Below, in pieces: positions 8,192-14,683 of a DNA stretch of 64,000 nucleotides. The notes under the pieces are model-generated. The model saw only the letters and a list, made by a program, of their open reading frames with translations. It was not told the DNA's origin and ran no database searches. Made by a program: the position numbers and the translations under genes. Position 1 is the first letter of the stretch, and the number at the start of each line of letters is the position of its first letter. The stretch is from Bog-473 sp035534235 (GTDB lineage: Bacteria; Actinomycetota; Acidimicrobiia; Acidimicrobiales; RAAP-2), in assembly GCA_035534235.1 (NCBI GenBank), contig DATLSH010000053.1, positions 1 to 64,000 on the forward strand, read 5' to 3'.

Positions 8192-8655
8192 TTCCGCTTG
8201 GGCTCCGTCGTCTTGGTCAAGAGACCGGCCTCGCGCTGGAAGTCGCCCGCTTCCTCAAAACCCTTGTAGACGCTGGCGAAGCGCAGATAGGCCACGTCGT
8301 CGAGGGCCTGGAGGCGCTCGAGCACGGCCACGCCGACCTGCTGACTGCTGGGCTCGGCCGTCTCGGCCCGCAGGGCGTCCTCCACGACCTGGGCCAGCTC
8401 CTCCATCTGCAATTCGGTCACCGGCCGGTTCTTGCAGGCCGACCGCACCCCCGCCACCAATTTGCCCCGGTCGAACGGCTCCCGCAGGCCGGTCCGCTTG
8501 ACCACCCAGAGGGGAACCTCCTCCATCCGCTCGAAGGTGGTGAACCGGCGCCCGCACCCGAGGCACTCGCGGCGGCGGCGGATGGCGGCGCCATCCTCGG
8601 CCAGACGTGAATCGACGACGCGATCGTCATCGACTGCGCACCAGGGACACCGCAC
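8188..8655 (-). CDS. nrdR: Transcriptional repressor NrdR
   Basis: Nucleotide-sensing repressor of ribonucleotide reductase genes. The 155-residue protein has the N-terminal zinc ribbon (C3-P-W-C6 and C31-L-G-C34) and the following ATP-cone domain (VVKRTGLREPFDRGKL onward). Length and motifs are typical. Start is GTG at 8655, directly before the first conserved cysteine. It lies 14 bases after the LysM protein and overlaps the deacetylase by four bases. No ribonucleotide reductase gene is in the window. Its placement downstream of LexA boxes implies it may rise during DNA damage, which is unexpected for a reductase repressor. Confidence 0.95.
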   Translation of the reverse strand: MRCPWCAVDDDRVVDSRLAEDGAAIRRRRECLGCGRRFTTFERMEEVPLWVVKRTGLREPFDRGKLVAGVRSACKNRPVTELQMEELAQVVEDALRAETAEPSSQQVGVAVLERLQALDDVAYLRFASVYKGFEEAGDFQREAGLLTKTTEPKRK

Positions 8656-8669
8656 ACCGCCGACGATAG

Positions 8670-9020
8670 TCAGGGAATGAACAGATGCTCCCCGGGCACC
8701 ACGACGGTGGAACCGATCTCGTCGGCCAGCCTGTGCGTCATGCCGGCCACATTGGCGCCGTCGGCCCGCCCGGCGATGGAGGCCAGGGTGTCACCGCTCC
8801 GGACCACGTATTCCTGCCCGGGGATCGGAGCGGTGCCCACCGTCTGCCCGCCCAGCGCCCGGATGGGCAGCATCAACAGCACCAGGAGGGTGACCACGAT
8901 CCCGGCCAGGAGCACCAGGCGGCGGGACCGGGGGCCCGGCCCCTGGCGCCGGGGCGGGGCGGCCACCAGTTGGAGCCGGGGGCGGTACGTCTCGTACTCC
9001 AGCTCGTATGCGACCGTCAT
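8670..9020 (-). CDS. Small membrane protein with extracellular LysM domain; likely SOS cell-division inhibitor
   Basis: The 116-residue protein has a short cytoplasmic N-terminus, one membrane segment (about residues 37-58, rich in L and V), then a LysM peptidoglycan-binding domain (EYVVRSGDTLASIAGR onward). The start ATG at 9020 is chosen because AGGAG lies about six bases upstream; a longer open frame to 9041 would overlap a LexA box. Divergent orientation next to lexA, this topology and three LexA boxes upstream match the SOS-induced division suppressors known as DivS in Corynebacterium, ChiZ (Rv2719c) in Mycobacterium and YneA in Bacillus. Sequence identity to any of these is not claimed. 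It is the first gene of a four-gene unit. Confidence 0.78.
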   Translation of the reverse strand: MTVAYELEYETYRPRLQLVAAPPRRQGPGPRSRRLVLLAGIVVTLLVLLMLPIRALGGQTVGTAPIPGQEYVVRSGDTLASIAGRADGANVAGMTHRLADEIGSTVVVPGEHLFIP

Positions 9021-9034
9021 GGCGTCTCCTCTTT

Positions 9035-9048
9035 CGAACACCTGTTCG
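9035..9048. promoter_or_regulatory. LexA (SOS) box 1
   Basis: CGAACACCTGTTCG, a near-perfect inverted repeat matching the actinobacterial pattern CGAAC-N4-GTTCG. It lies between the predicted transcription start and the ribosome binding site of the LysM gene, where bound LexA would block elongation or initiation. Confidence 0.88.
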
Positions 9049-9058
9049 CTTCACCTGC

Positions 9059-9088
9059 ATTGGACCACGAACACCTGTTCGGTGTCAA
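9059..9088 (-). promoter_or_regulatory. Predicted promoter of the LysM-nrdR-deacetylase-dinB unit
   Basis: On the minus strand a consensus TTGACA (9088-9083) is followed after 18 bases by TCCAAT (9064-9059), a four-of-six match to TATAAT. LexA box 2 fills most of the spacer, box 3 lies just upstream of the -35, and box 1 lies downstream of the start. The arrangement supports tight LexA repression. Confidence 0.6.
9068..9081. promoter_or_regulatory. LexA (SOS) box 2
   Basis: CGAACACCTGTTCG, identical in sequence to box 1. It sits inside the spacer of the predicted leftward promoter, 33 bases from box 1. Confidence 0.88.
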
Positions 9089-9097
9089 TACTTTCCT

Positions 9098-9111
9098 CGA
9101 ACACCTGTTCG
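9098..9111. promoter_or_regulatory. LexA (SOS) box 3
   Basis: CGAACACCTGTTCG, a third identical copy, 30 bases from box 2 (about three helical turns). It lies just upstream of the leftward -35 element. Confidence 0.88.
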
Positions 9112-9157
9112 GGGCCATGTCCGAACCATAGGGGAGGGGTGTGACGGTCCGGGGTGG

Positions 9158-9171
9158 CGAACAGATGTTTG
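9158..9171. promoter_or_regulatory. LexA (SOS) box 4
   Basis: CGAACAGATGTTTG, one mismatch from the palindromic pattern. It overlaps the predicted rightward -35 element of lexA (9169-9174), so it is well placed for autorepression. Confidence 0.8.
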
Positions 9172-9197
9172 CTTTGGGTGCCCCGGACCGCTAGGTT
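9169..9197 (+). promoter_or_regulatory. Predicted lexA promoter
   Basis: TTGCTT (9169-9174) and TAGGTT (9192-9197) are separated by 17 bases. LexA box 4 overlaps the -35 and box 5 begins ten bases after the -10, over the expected transcription start. This fits an autoregulated lexA promoter. Confidence 0.5.
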
Positions 9198-9206
9198 GGG
9201 TCCTCA

Positions 9207-9220
9207 CGAACGGATGTTCG
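9207..9220. promoter_or_regulatory. LexA (SOS) box 5
   Basis: CGAACGGATGTTCG, matching CGAAC-N4-GTTCG. It covers the region just downstream of the predicted lexA transcription start and lies about 50 bases before the lexA start codon. Confidence 0.85.
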
Positions 9221-9271
9221 CCCCCTCTCCGGGGTGCCGGAGAGGGTCGGGGTCAGCACAAGGAGGAGCCA

Positions 9272-9901
9272 ATGGCCGAGGTCCTGAGCGGGAAGCGGCA
9301 GCAGATCCTCACCTTCATCGCCGACAGCCAGCGGGACCGGGGCTATCCCCCGTCGGTGCGGGAGATCGGCGAGGCGGTGGGACTGGCCTCCTCGGCCACC
9401 GTGCACACCCACCTGGCCGTGCTCCAGCGGGAGGGCTACCTGTCCCGGGACCCGAGCAAGCCGAGGGCGATCCAGGTCCACTACGACCCGGCCTCCACCA
9501 TGAGCATGGCCACCTCGGCCGTGCGCAACGTGCCCCTCATCGGTGAGGTGGCGGCCGGGACGGGCGTCCTGGCCCACGAGAACGTGGAGGAGCTGCTGCC
9601 CATGCCCGAGCAATTCACCGGCAGCGGGCCCAACTTCATGCTGCGGGTGCGCGGGGACTCCATGGTGGGCGCCGGCATCTTCAGCGGCGACTTCGTGGTC
9701 GTCCGCCAGCAGCCCGAAGCCGAGAACGGCGACGTCGTGGTGGCGGGTATCCCCGACGAAGAGGCCACCGTCAAGACCTTCAGCCGCCGGGACGGGCGTA
9801 TCGTCCTCACCCCGGCCAACCCTGCGTTCGAACCCATGGTCTTCGACGGCGACGACGTGACGATCTTCGGCAAGGTCGTCACCATCGTGCGCCAGCTCTG
9901 A
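9272..9901 (+). CDS. lexA: LexA repressor
   Basis: SOS master repressor that binds its boxes as a dimer and cuts itself when stimulated by RecA filaments. The 209-residue protein has an N-terminal winged helix (QQILTFIADSQRDRGYPPSV onward) and a C-terminal S24 peptidase domain. The self-cleavage site is A95-G96 (in VAAGTG) and the catalytic pair is S130 (in RGDSMVG) and K168 (in ATVKTF). The start ATG at 9272 has AGGAGG five bases before it; an upstream open frame is only the leader. Five LexA boxes lie upstream. It is divergent from the LysM-nrdR-deacetylase-dinB unit and convergent with a DNA glycosylase nine bases beyond its stop. Confidence 0.97.
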   Translation: MAEVLSGKRQQILTFIADSQRDRGYPPSVREIGEAVGLASSATVHTHLAVLQREGYLSRDPSKPRAIQVHYDPASTMSMATSAVRNVPLIGEVAAGTGVLAHENVEELLPMPEQFTGSGPNFMLRVRGDSMVGAGIFSGDFVVVRQQPEAENGDVVVAGIPDEEATVKTFSRRDGRIVLTPANPAFEPMVFDGDDVTIFGKVVTIVRQL

Positions 9902-9910
9902 GCCCGCGCC

Positions 9911-10765
9911 CTATTTGAGAAGACGCGACAGGCGGCGGTCGGCCAGCACGTGGCCGCCGGTCTGGCACGTGGCGCAGTACGTCATCTCGTAGGACTCGTA
10001 GGAGACCCGGCGCAAGGTGTCGGTGCACCCGGGCGTCGGACAAGGCCGGCCGAACTTGCCGTGCACGGCGAAGCGCCCGCCCAGCTTGGCCTCGGACAGC
10101 CCTCCGGTGCGGGTGCGCTCAAGGGTGAGCGCCTCGTCCAGCACCGTGGTGGTGGCGGTGAGGAGGCCTTCGCGTTCGTCTGCGGTCAGTGAGCGCAGGG
10201 TGGTGAAGGGCGAGAGGCGGGCCCGGTGCACGATGTCGTCCCCCCAGCCGCGCCCGATTCCGGCCACCACGCGCTGGTCGCGCAGGTCGGTGTGCAGTCG
10301 GCGGTTGCTGTCGCTGGTGTGGATGAGCCGGGCGAACTCCGCACTGGCGGGCTCGGGACCGAGGCCGGCCAATGGACCTTCGTCGCCGGGAGCCAGTATC
10401 CACCACGATGCCTTGCGCCGGGTGCCGTGCTCGCGCAGGAGAACGGCCCGTTCGGCGCCCGCGCCCGCGAGCACGAAACGGGCCACGGAGCCCCGGGGCC
10501 GCGTTGTCCGGGGCGGTTCTTCGGTGTCGACCCGGCCGGCCTGGGAGAGATGGATCACCACGCGGGCCCCGCCGGCGAAGGTCCACACCAGGTACTTGGC
10601 CCGCCGGGTGACCGTTGCCAGTAACCGGCCGTAGAGTTCGTCGGCCGGCGGGGCGAAGGTCTTGAGCCCGGAGAAACCGAGGGGGTCGATCCGACGCAAC
10701 GTGGTGCCGGTGGCGAAATCGTGGAGCCTCTCGGACAATGCCTGCATTTCGGGGAGCTCCGGCAC
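9911..10765 (-). CDS. Fpg/Nei family DNA glycosylase-AP lyase
   Basis: Base-excision repair enzyme for oxidised bases. The 284-residue protein starts with PELPEM after initiator removal, so the catalytic Pro and Glu are in place; GTG at 10765 is therefore the start. It has the beta-hairpin lysine in RRAKYLVW (about residue 57), the helix-two-turn-helix segment GIGRGWGDDIVHRARLSP, and a C-terminal zinc finger (CPTPGC and CATC) ending in ADRRLSRLLK. Whether it prefers oxidised purines (Fpg) or pyrimidines (Nei) cannot be decided here. Its start codon lies only 15 bases from that of the divergent methyltransferase gene. Confidence 0.92.
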   Translation of the reverse strand: MPELPEMQALSERLHDFATGTTLRRIDPLGFSGLKTFAPPADELYGRLLATVTRRAKYLVWTFAGGARVVIHLSQAGRVDTEEPPRTTRPRGSVARFVLAGAGAERAVLLREHGTRRKASWWILAPGDEGPLAGLGPEPASAEFARLIHTSDSNRRLHTDLRDQRVVAGIGRGWGDDIVHRARLSPFTTLRSLTADEREGLLTATTTVLDEALTLERTRTGGLSEAKLGGRFAVHGKFGRPCPTPGCTDTLRRVSYESYEMTYCATCQTGGHVLADRRLSRLLK

Positions 10766-10780
10766 TGCCACAATGTTCGC

Positions 10781-11575
10781 ATGGCTTACACGCACGGGCA
10801 TCACGAGTCGGTACTGCGCAGCCACACCTGGCGCACGGCCGAGAACTCGGCCGCCTACCTGCTGCCGCACCTGCGGCCCGGGCAGAGCCTGCTGGACATC
10901 GGCTGCGGGCCCGGGACCATCACGACCGACCTGGCGGGCCGGTTGGCCCCGGGAGCCGTCGTCGGATTGGACGTCTCTGCGGAGGTGGTGGCCCAGGCCC
11001 GCGAGCATGCGGCACCCCTGCACCTGGCCAATCTCCGCTTTGAGGTGGGCGACCTCTTCGCGCTGGATTTCGCGGACGCCACCTTCAATGTGGTCCACGC
11101 CCATCAAGTCCTGCAGCACCTGGCCGACCCCGTGGCCGCACTGGTCGAGCTCCGCCGTGTCCTGCACCCCGACGGTGTTCTGGCCGCCCGCGACGGCGAT
11201 TTCGGAGGGTTCATCTGGGCCCCGGCGGATCCGGTGCTCGACCGCTTCACCCAGCTCTACCTCGACGTCACGGCGCGCAACGGGCACAACGCCCTGATCG
11301 GCCGCTCCCTCCCGGCGCTGGCCCATGAGGCCGGGTTCTCCGACGTCACCATTTCCAGCGCCAACTGGACCTTCGCCGATCCCGAGTCACGGGACTGGTG
11401 GGGCAGCCTGTGGGCCGACCGGGTGCGCTACTCCCGCTTGGGCGAGCAGGCCGTGGCCTACGGGTTGAGCGAGCCCGACGAGCTGGAGTCCATCGCAGAG
11501 GCCTTCCGTCGGTGGGCCGCCTCGGCCCACGGCATCGTCATCGTGCCCCACATTGAGATCCTGGCCCGGGGTTAG
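10781..11575 (+). CDS. Class I SAM-dependent methyltransferase
   Basis: The 264-residue protein has the SAM-binding motif LLDIGCGPGTITTDLA near residues 39-54, an acidic residue at the end of strand 2 (VVGLDVS), and the motif IV/post region VLQHLADPVAAL. It resembles UbiE/COQ5-like and other methyltransferase type 11 members; the substrate is unknown. The ATG at 10781 is preceded by no clear ribosome binding site, and only 15 bases separate it from the divergent glycosylase start, so a leaderless transcript is likely. Its 3' end overlaps the convergent next gene by four bases. Confidence 0.85.
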   Translation: MAYTHGHHESVLRSHTWRTAENSAAYLLPHLRPGQSLLDIGCGPGTITTDLAGRLAPGAVVGLDVSAEVVAQAREHAAPLHLANLRFEVGDLFALDFADATFNVVHAHQVLQHLADPVAALVELRRVLHPDGVLAARDGDFGGFIWAPADPVLDRFTQLYLDVTARNGHNALIGRSLPALAHEAGFSDVTISSANWTFADPESRDWWGSLWADRVRYSRLGEQAVAYGLSEPDELESIAEAFRRWAASAHGIVIVPHIEILARG

Positions 11576-12417
11576 TCGGCCCAGAGCTTGTCGGTGTAGA
11601 TGTCCGTGCCCGGGATGGTGGGGATGAAGGGCAGCGCCGCCACCACGGTGGCCTTGCCGGACGCCTGTAGGCGGCGGCGGTGCTCGGCGATGACCGGTTC
11701 CCAGGCCACCTCGGGTGGCGTGTTGAGGAACCACAGCAGCAACGTGCGGCGATCACTGGCCGGCTCGCGTGGCACGTCACCCGGGGCGTCCACCTCAAGG
11801 GCGATCGGGGTGAAGGCGGCCACCAGGTCGGCATCGGTGCCCGGGAGCAGCCCCGGCAGGTGCTCGGCGCGCAGCCAGTCCCACAGCTCCTCGTTGCTGA
11901 CCTCTTCGGACCGGTCGATGAACACGGAGACGAAGCCGCGGTAGGGATGGTCCAACGCCAGCTCCACCGGCACGCCGTCAGGGTCCCGGCGCTGCTCCCA
12001 GCAGAAGTTGTACAGCAGGGTGTGGACGTGCTCGCGCTCCTCGAACATGCGCCCGGCCGCGTGCAGCGCCTTGACCTGGCGCAGCGCCCAGCGGTTCCAC
12101 ACGTCGTGGTAGCCCTGCAGCACCCAGTAGACCGAAATGTAGGAGCCCCGGCGCGGCTCTCCGGTGATGACCGAAGGGTCGGGATCGCGCAGCGCCTTGA
12201 GCTCCGAAGTCGCCACGAAGCGCCGGCCCGCGAAGTTGTACGGACCGACCATGCAGCCGGCGTAAAAGTGGTCCCGCTCGTACCAGCGGTTGTAGGCCAC
12301 CTCGTGGCCACGGCGGGGCTCGACCAAGGTCAGCAGAATCGACCCCAGCTTGACGGGCTCTGCTTCGGCACCCACCTCAATGGGGCGCCGCTTCTTGGGT
12401 GCGGCATCAGCGGACAT
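11572..12417 (-). CDS. Conserved protein of unknown function, possible dimeric alpha/beta-barrel fold
   Basis: I do not recognise a named family. The 281-residue product has two similar-looking halves. The first contains LLTLVEPRRGHEVAYNRWYE and RDHFYAGCMVGPYNFAGRRF, the second FVSVFIDRSEEVSNEELWDW and LRAEHLPGLLPG. The pattern of a strand, then a W-Y/W-L helix with His, resembles EthD-like dimeric alpha/beta-barrel proteins (heme- or small-molecule-binding), which is inference. The start ATG at 12417 is the natural one; the open frame runs further upstream but into the anti-sigma factor gene. No signal peptide or membrane segment is seen. Confidence 0.6.
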   Translation of the reverse strand: MSADAAPKKRRPIEVGAEAEPVKLGSILLTLVEPRRGHEVAYNRWYERDHFYAGCMVGPYNFAGRRFVATSELKALRDPDPSVITGEPRRGSYISVYWVLQGYHDVWNRWALRQVKALHAAGRMFEEREHVHTLLYNFCWEQRRDPDGVPVELALDHPYRGFVSVFIDRSEEVSNEELWDWLRAEHLPGLLPGTDADLVAAFTPIALEVDAPGDVPREPASDRRTLLLWFLNTPPEVAWEPVIAEHRRRLQASGKATVVAALPFIPTIPGTDIYTDKLWAD

Positions 12418-12448
12418 GAGATGCGAACCTAACAGCTGCCCGGCCTGG

Positions 12449-13219
12449 TCAGACGGCCCCTGACGCCACCGCCTGCCCGCTCGGGGCGACCGACCCACCT
12501 GCGGGTTCAACGGTGACGCTGAGTTTCGAGAGCGGCGCCGTGCCGGCGACGGTGAAGGTCGCCTGCCGCGGTGACCGGCCCAGGAGGCCGAGGGAGATCG
12601 GCTGGTGGCCGATGGTGCCCCACAGTTGATATGTGTGGTGAGAGCCCAAGGCGGGAAGCGACGACGCAACGAGGTAGCCCCGCCCGTCGGGCACCACCAC
12701 GAACCGGGCCAGCTGGACGTGATCGGCGGTCTCGAGGTTGACCATCTGGTGTCCTGCCGTGGAGAGCGCTGCCGCCACCGTGCCGGCCGCACCGACCCGG
12801 GCCAGGGATGCATAGTGCGCCACCCGATCGTCGGCCCGCACCAACCCGACTCCCAAGACGGCGGCCACCGCGGTGGCGGCCAGGGCCAGGGCGCCCACGG
12901 GACCCCGAATCGGGCGGCGACCCCCGCGTGTACCGGGTGCCCCGTATGTGGCGCGGTCCCCGGCCATCAGGCGCGGCATGGGGGGAGGCTCCGCGTCCCC
13001 GCGTTCGGGGAGGCAGCCGGCGATGCTCGACCACAGACCCTCGGGAAGGGTCTCCACCGAGTTGCCCATGGCCGCCGCCACCTCGCGCATGGCGTCGAGC
13101 TCACTCCGACAGCGCCGGCAGGTGGCCAGGTGGGCCTCAACCTGACGCTGCTCTTCATCCTCCACGGCGTCCAGCGCGAAGGAAGCCAGCAGCGCGCTCG
13201 CTTCATCGTGCGTGATCAC
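12449..13219 (-). CDS. Zinc anti-sigma factor, RskA-like
   Basis: Membrane-bound inhibitor of the ECF sigma factor encoded just upstream. The 256-residue protein has an N-terminal zinc-binding anti-sigma domain with H30, C34 and C37 (AHLATCRRC), a membrane segment near residues 108-127 (GALALAATAVAAVLGVGLV), and an extracytoplasmic C-terminal domain of the RskA type (strands such as YLVASSLPALGSHHTYQLWG). Release of the sigma factor would follow regulated proteolysis; a site-2 protease gene is present at 49801-51126. Its GTG start overlaps the sigma-factor stop as GTGA, so the two are translated together. Confidence 0.88.
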   Translation of the reverse strand: MITHDEASALLASFALDAVEDEEQRQVEAHLATCRRCRSELDAMREVAAAMGNSVETLPEGLWSSIAGCLPERGDAEPPPMPRLMAGDRATYGAPGTRGGRRPIRGPVGALALAATAVAAVLGVGLVRADDRVAHYASLARVGAAGTVAAALSTAGHQMVNLETADHVQLARFVVVPDGRGYLVASSLPALGSHHTYQLWGTIGHQPISLGLLGRSPRQATFTVAGTAPLSKLSVTVEPAGGSVAPSGQAVASGAV

Positions 13220-13791
13220 GCACCCACCTCCAGCACTCCTGCGGCCACCAGGAGGGTCCGCATGCGCTGCATGCCGTTGCGGATCCGGCCCTTGACCGTT
13301 CCTTCGGGCTGATGGAGCAACCGGGCCACCTCCTGATAGGAGTGGCCTCCGAAATAGGCCATCTCAATGTCCCGCCGCTCCTCGCCCGGCAGCTCGCCCA
13401 GGGCATGGGCCACCTGGTCTGCCAGGGCGAGGTCCCAGATTTCGTGATCCATGTCATAGGCGGCCGTGGCTGTGCGCTGCGCATCCTTGACTTCCCGCAG
13501 GCGGCGGGAGTGGAGTGACCGGACGGCGTCCACCGCACGCCCGTGCGTTTGGGCCAGCAAGTAGGAGCGCAGGGAGCCCCGTGAGGCATCGAAGCGGTCC
13601 GGCTGGTCCCACAGGCGCAGGAAGACCTCCTGCGTCACGTCTTCCGCCTCAGCCGAATTGTTGAGCACCCGGCGGGCCAGCCCGTAGACGGCACCCCCGT
13701 GGCGGCGGTAGGCCTCGGCCAGGGCCACCTCGCTGTAGCGAGCGATGGAGGTGACCAGCTGAGCGTCGCTGACATCGCCGATCTTCTGCAT
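13216..13791 (-). CDS. ECF RNA polymerase sigma factor, SigK-like
   Basis: Directs RNA polymerase to a stress or envelope regulon. The 191-residue protein has region 2 (YGLARRVLNNSAEAEDVTQE, then VFLRLWDQ) and region 4 with its helix-turn-helix (HSYQEVARLLHQPEGTVKGR). I chose ATG at 13791 because AGGA lies at a good distance; a GTG at 13812 would add seven residues without an evident binding site. It overlaps the anti-sigma gene by four bases. The divergent gene at 13878 encodes a di-iron protein and may be a target, though I could not identify a matching -35/-10 pair in the 86-base gap. Confidence 0.9.
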   Translation of the reverse strand: MQKIGDVSDAQLVTSIARYSEVALAEAYRRHGGAVYGLARRVLNNSAEAEDVTQEVFLRLWDQPDRFDASRGSLRSYLLAQTHGRAVDAVRSLHSRRLREVKDAQRTATAAYDMDHEIWDLALADQVAHALGELPGEERRDIEMAYFGGHSYQEVARLLHQPEGTVKGRIRNGMQRMRTLLVAAGVLEVGA

Positions 13792-13877
13792 CCGTGTCCT
13801 GTTCGGAGCCACAGTCTCGGTCGGATGTTCGCAATTTCGCCATCCGGGCGTAGCCTGTGGTCCGAATAGTAGGCGTT

Positions 13878-14666
13878 ATGAAGGCGACCATCGATTCCTA
13901 CAAAGCTCGGGCGGGCCGGCTCAAACTTGACGGCATCGACTTCGACGACTTCAAGGACCGGCCCCTGCCCCCCGACGCGCTCCGCTCGCTGCGTTACATG
14001 CACGATGTGGAGCACCACACCGTCTGCTACCTGCGCGACCTGTTGCTGACGCCGGCCCACCAGGATCCTGAGATCACCTCGTTCCTCTCCTGCTGGGTCT
14101 TTGAGGAGATGTGGCACGGAGAAGCCATAGGGCGCGTGCTCGAAGCCCATGGTGAGCAGGCGGGGGCGCCGCGCATCGCGGCCCTGCGGCAGGGCCGGCG
14201 CCGCCGGGAGGCCATCACCACCTTCAGCACGATCGGCTCCGCCGCCTTTGCCGGGCGCGCCTTCATCGCCCTGCACATGACGTGGGGCGCCATCAACGAG
14301 TGGACGACCCAGGCCGGCTACGCCCGGCTTTCGGACACCGCCGGTCATGCCACCCTGCCCGAGCTGTTGCGCCGCATCATGAAGCAGGAGGGTGGCCACA
14401 TCGACTTCTACGCGTCCGAGGCCGGGCGCCGTCTGGCCGAGAGCACCAAGGCCCAGAAGTTGACCCGGTTCGCGCTCAAGCACATGTGGCGGCCGGTGGG
14501 TTCAGGTGTCATGCCCACAGAAGAAGTCGGGTTCCTGGTCAACTATCTCTTGAGCGGGGACCAGGGCGCCGAGGTAGCGGAGCGCATCGACCGCCGGGTG
14601 GACCGCCTCCCCGGCCAGGATGGCCTGCACCTGCTGAGGGGAACGGTGGAGAAGTTCGCCGCATAG
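13878..14666 (+). CDS. Ferritin-like di-iron protein of unknown function
   Basis: The 262-residue helical protein carries carboxylate/histidine pairs expected of a ferritin-like di-iron site: EHHTVCYLRDLL near residue 48, EEMWHGEA near residue 79 and EGGHIDFYAS near residue 175. Families with this pattern include fatty-acid desaturase-like and N-oxygenase-like enzymes; the substrate is not deducible. No signal peptide is present, so it is cytoplasmic. ATG at 13878 is chosen over an earlier in-frame start at 13857 because the latter adds a non-conserved MVRIVGV. It is divergent from the sigma/anti-sigma pair, which suggests control by it. Confidence 0.72.
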   Translation: MKATIDSYKARAGRLKLDGIDFDDFKDRPLPPDALRSLRYMHDVEHHTVCYLRDLLLTPAHQDPEITSFLSCWVFEEMWHGEAIGRVLEAHGEQAGAPRIAALRQGRRRREAITTFSTIGSAAFAGRAFIALHMTWGAINEWTTQAGYARLSDTAGHATLPELLRRIMKQEGGHIDFYASEAGRRLAESTKAQKLTRFALKHMWRPVGSGVMPTEEVGFLVNYLLSGDQGAEVAERIDRRVDRLPGQDGLHLLRGTVEKFAA

Positions 14667-14683
14667 CGGCTCTCGTCCCGAAC

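Noticed and set aside
9008..9271. Upstream extension of the lexA frame to 9008
   Set aside because: The frame covers all five LexA boxes and the promoter; a strong ribosome binding site precedes ATG 9272, which matches the family N-terminus.
13792..13877. ECF-type -35/-10 promoter between the sigma gene and the di-iron gene
   Set aside because: GAAC-like fragments exist (near 13800 and 13830) but no matching -10 at proper spacing was convincing.
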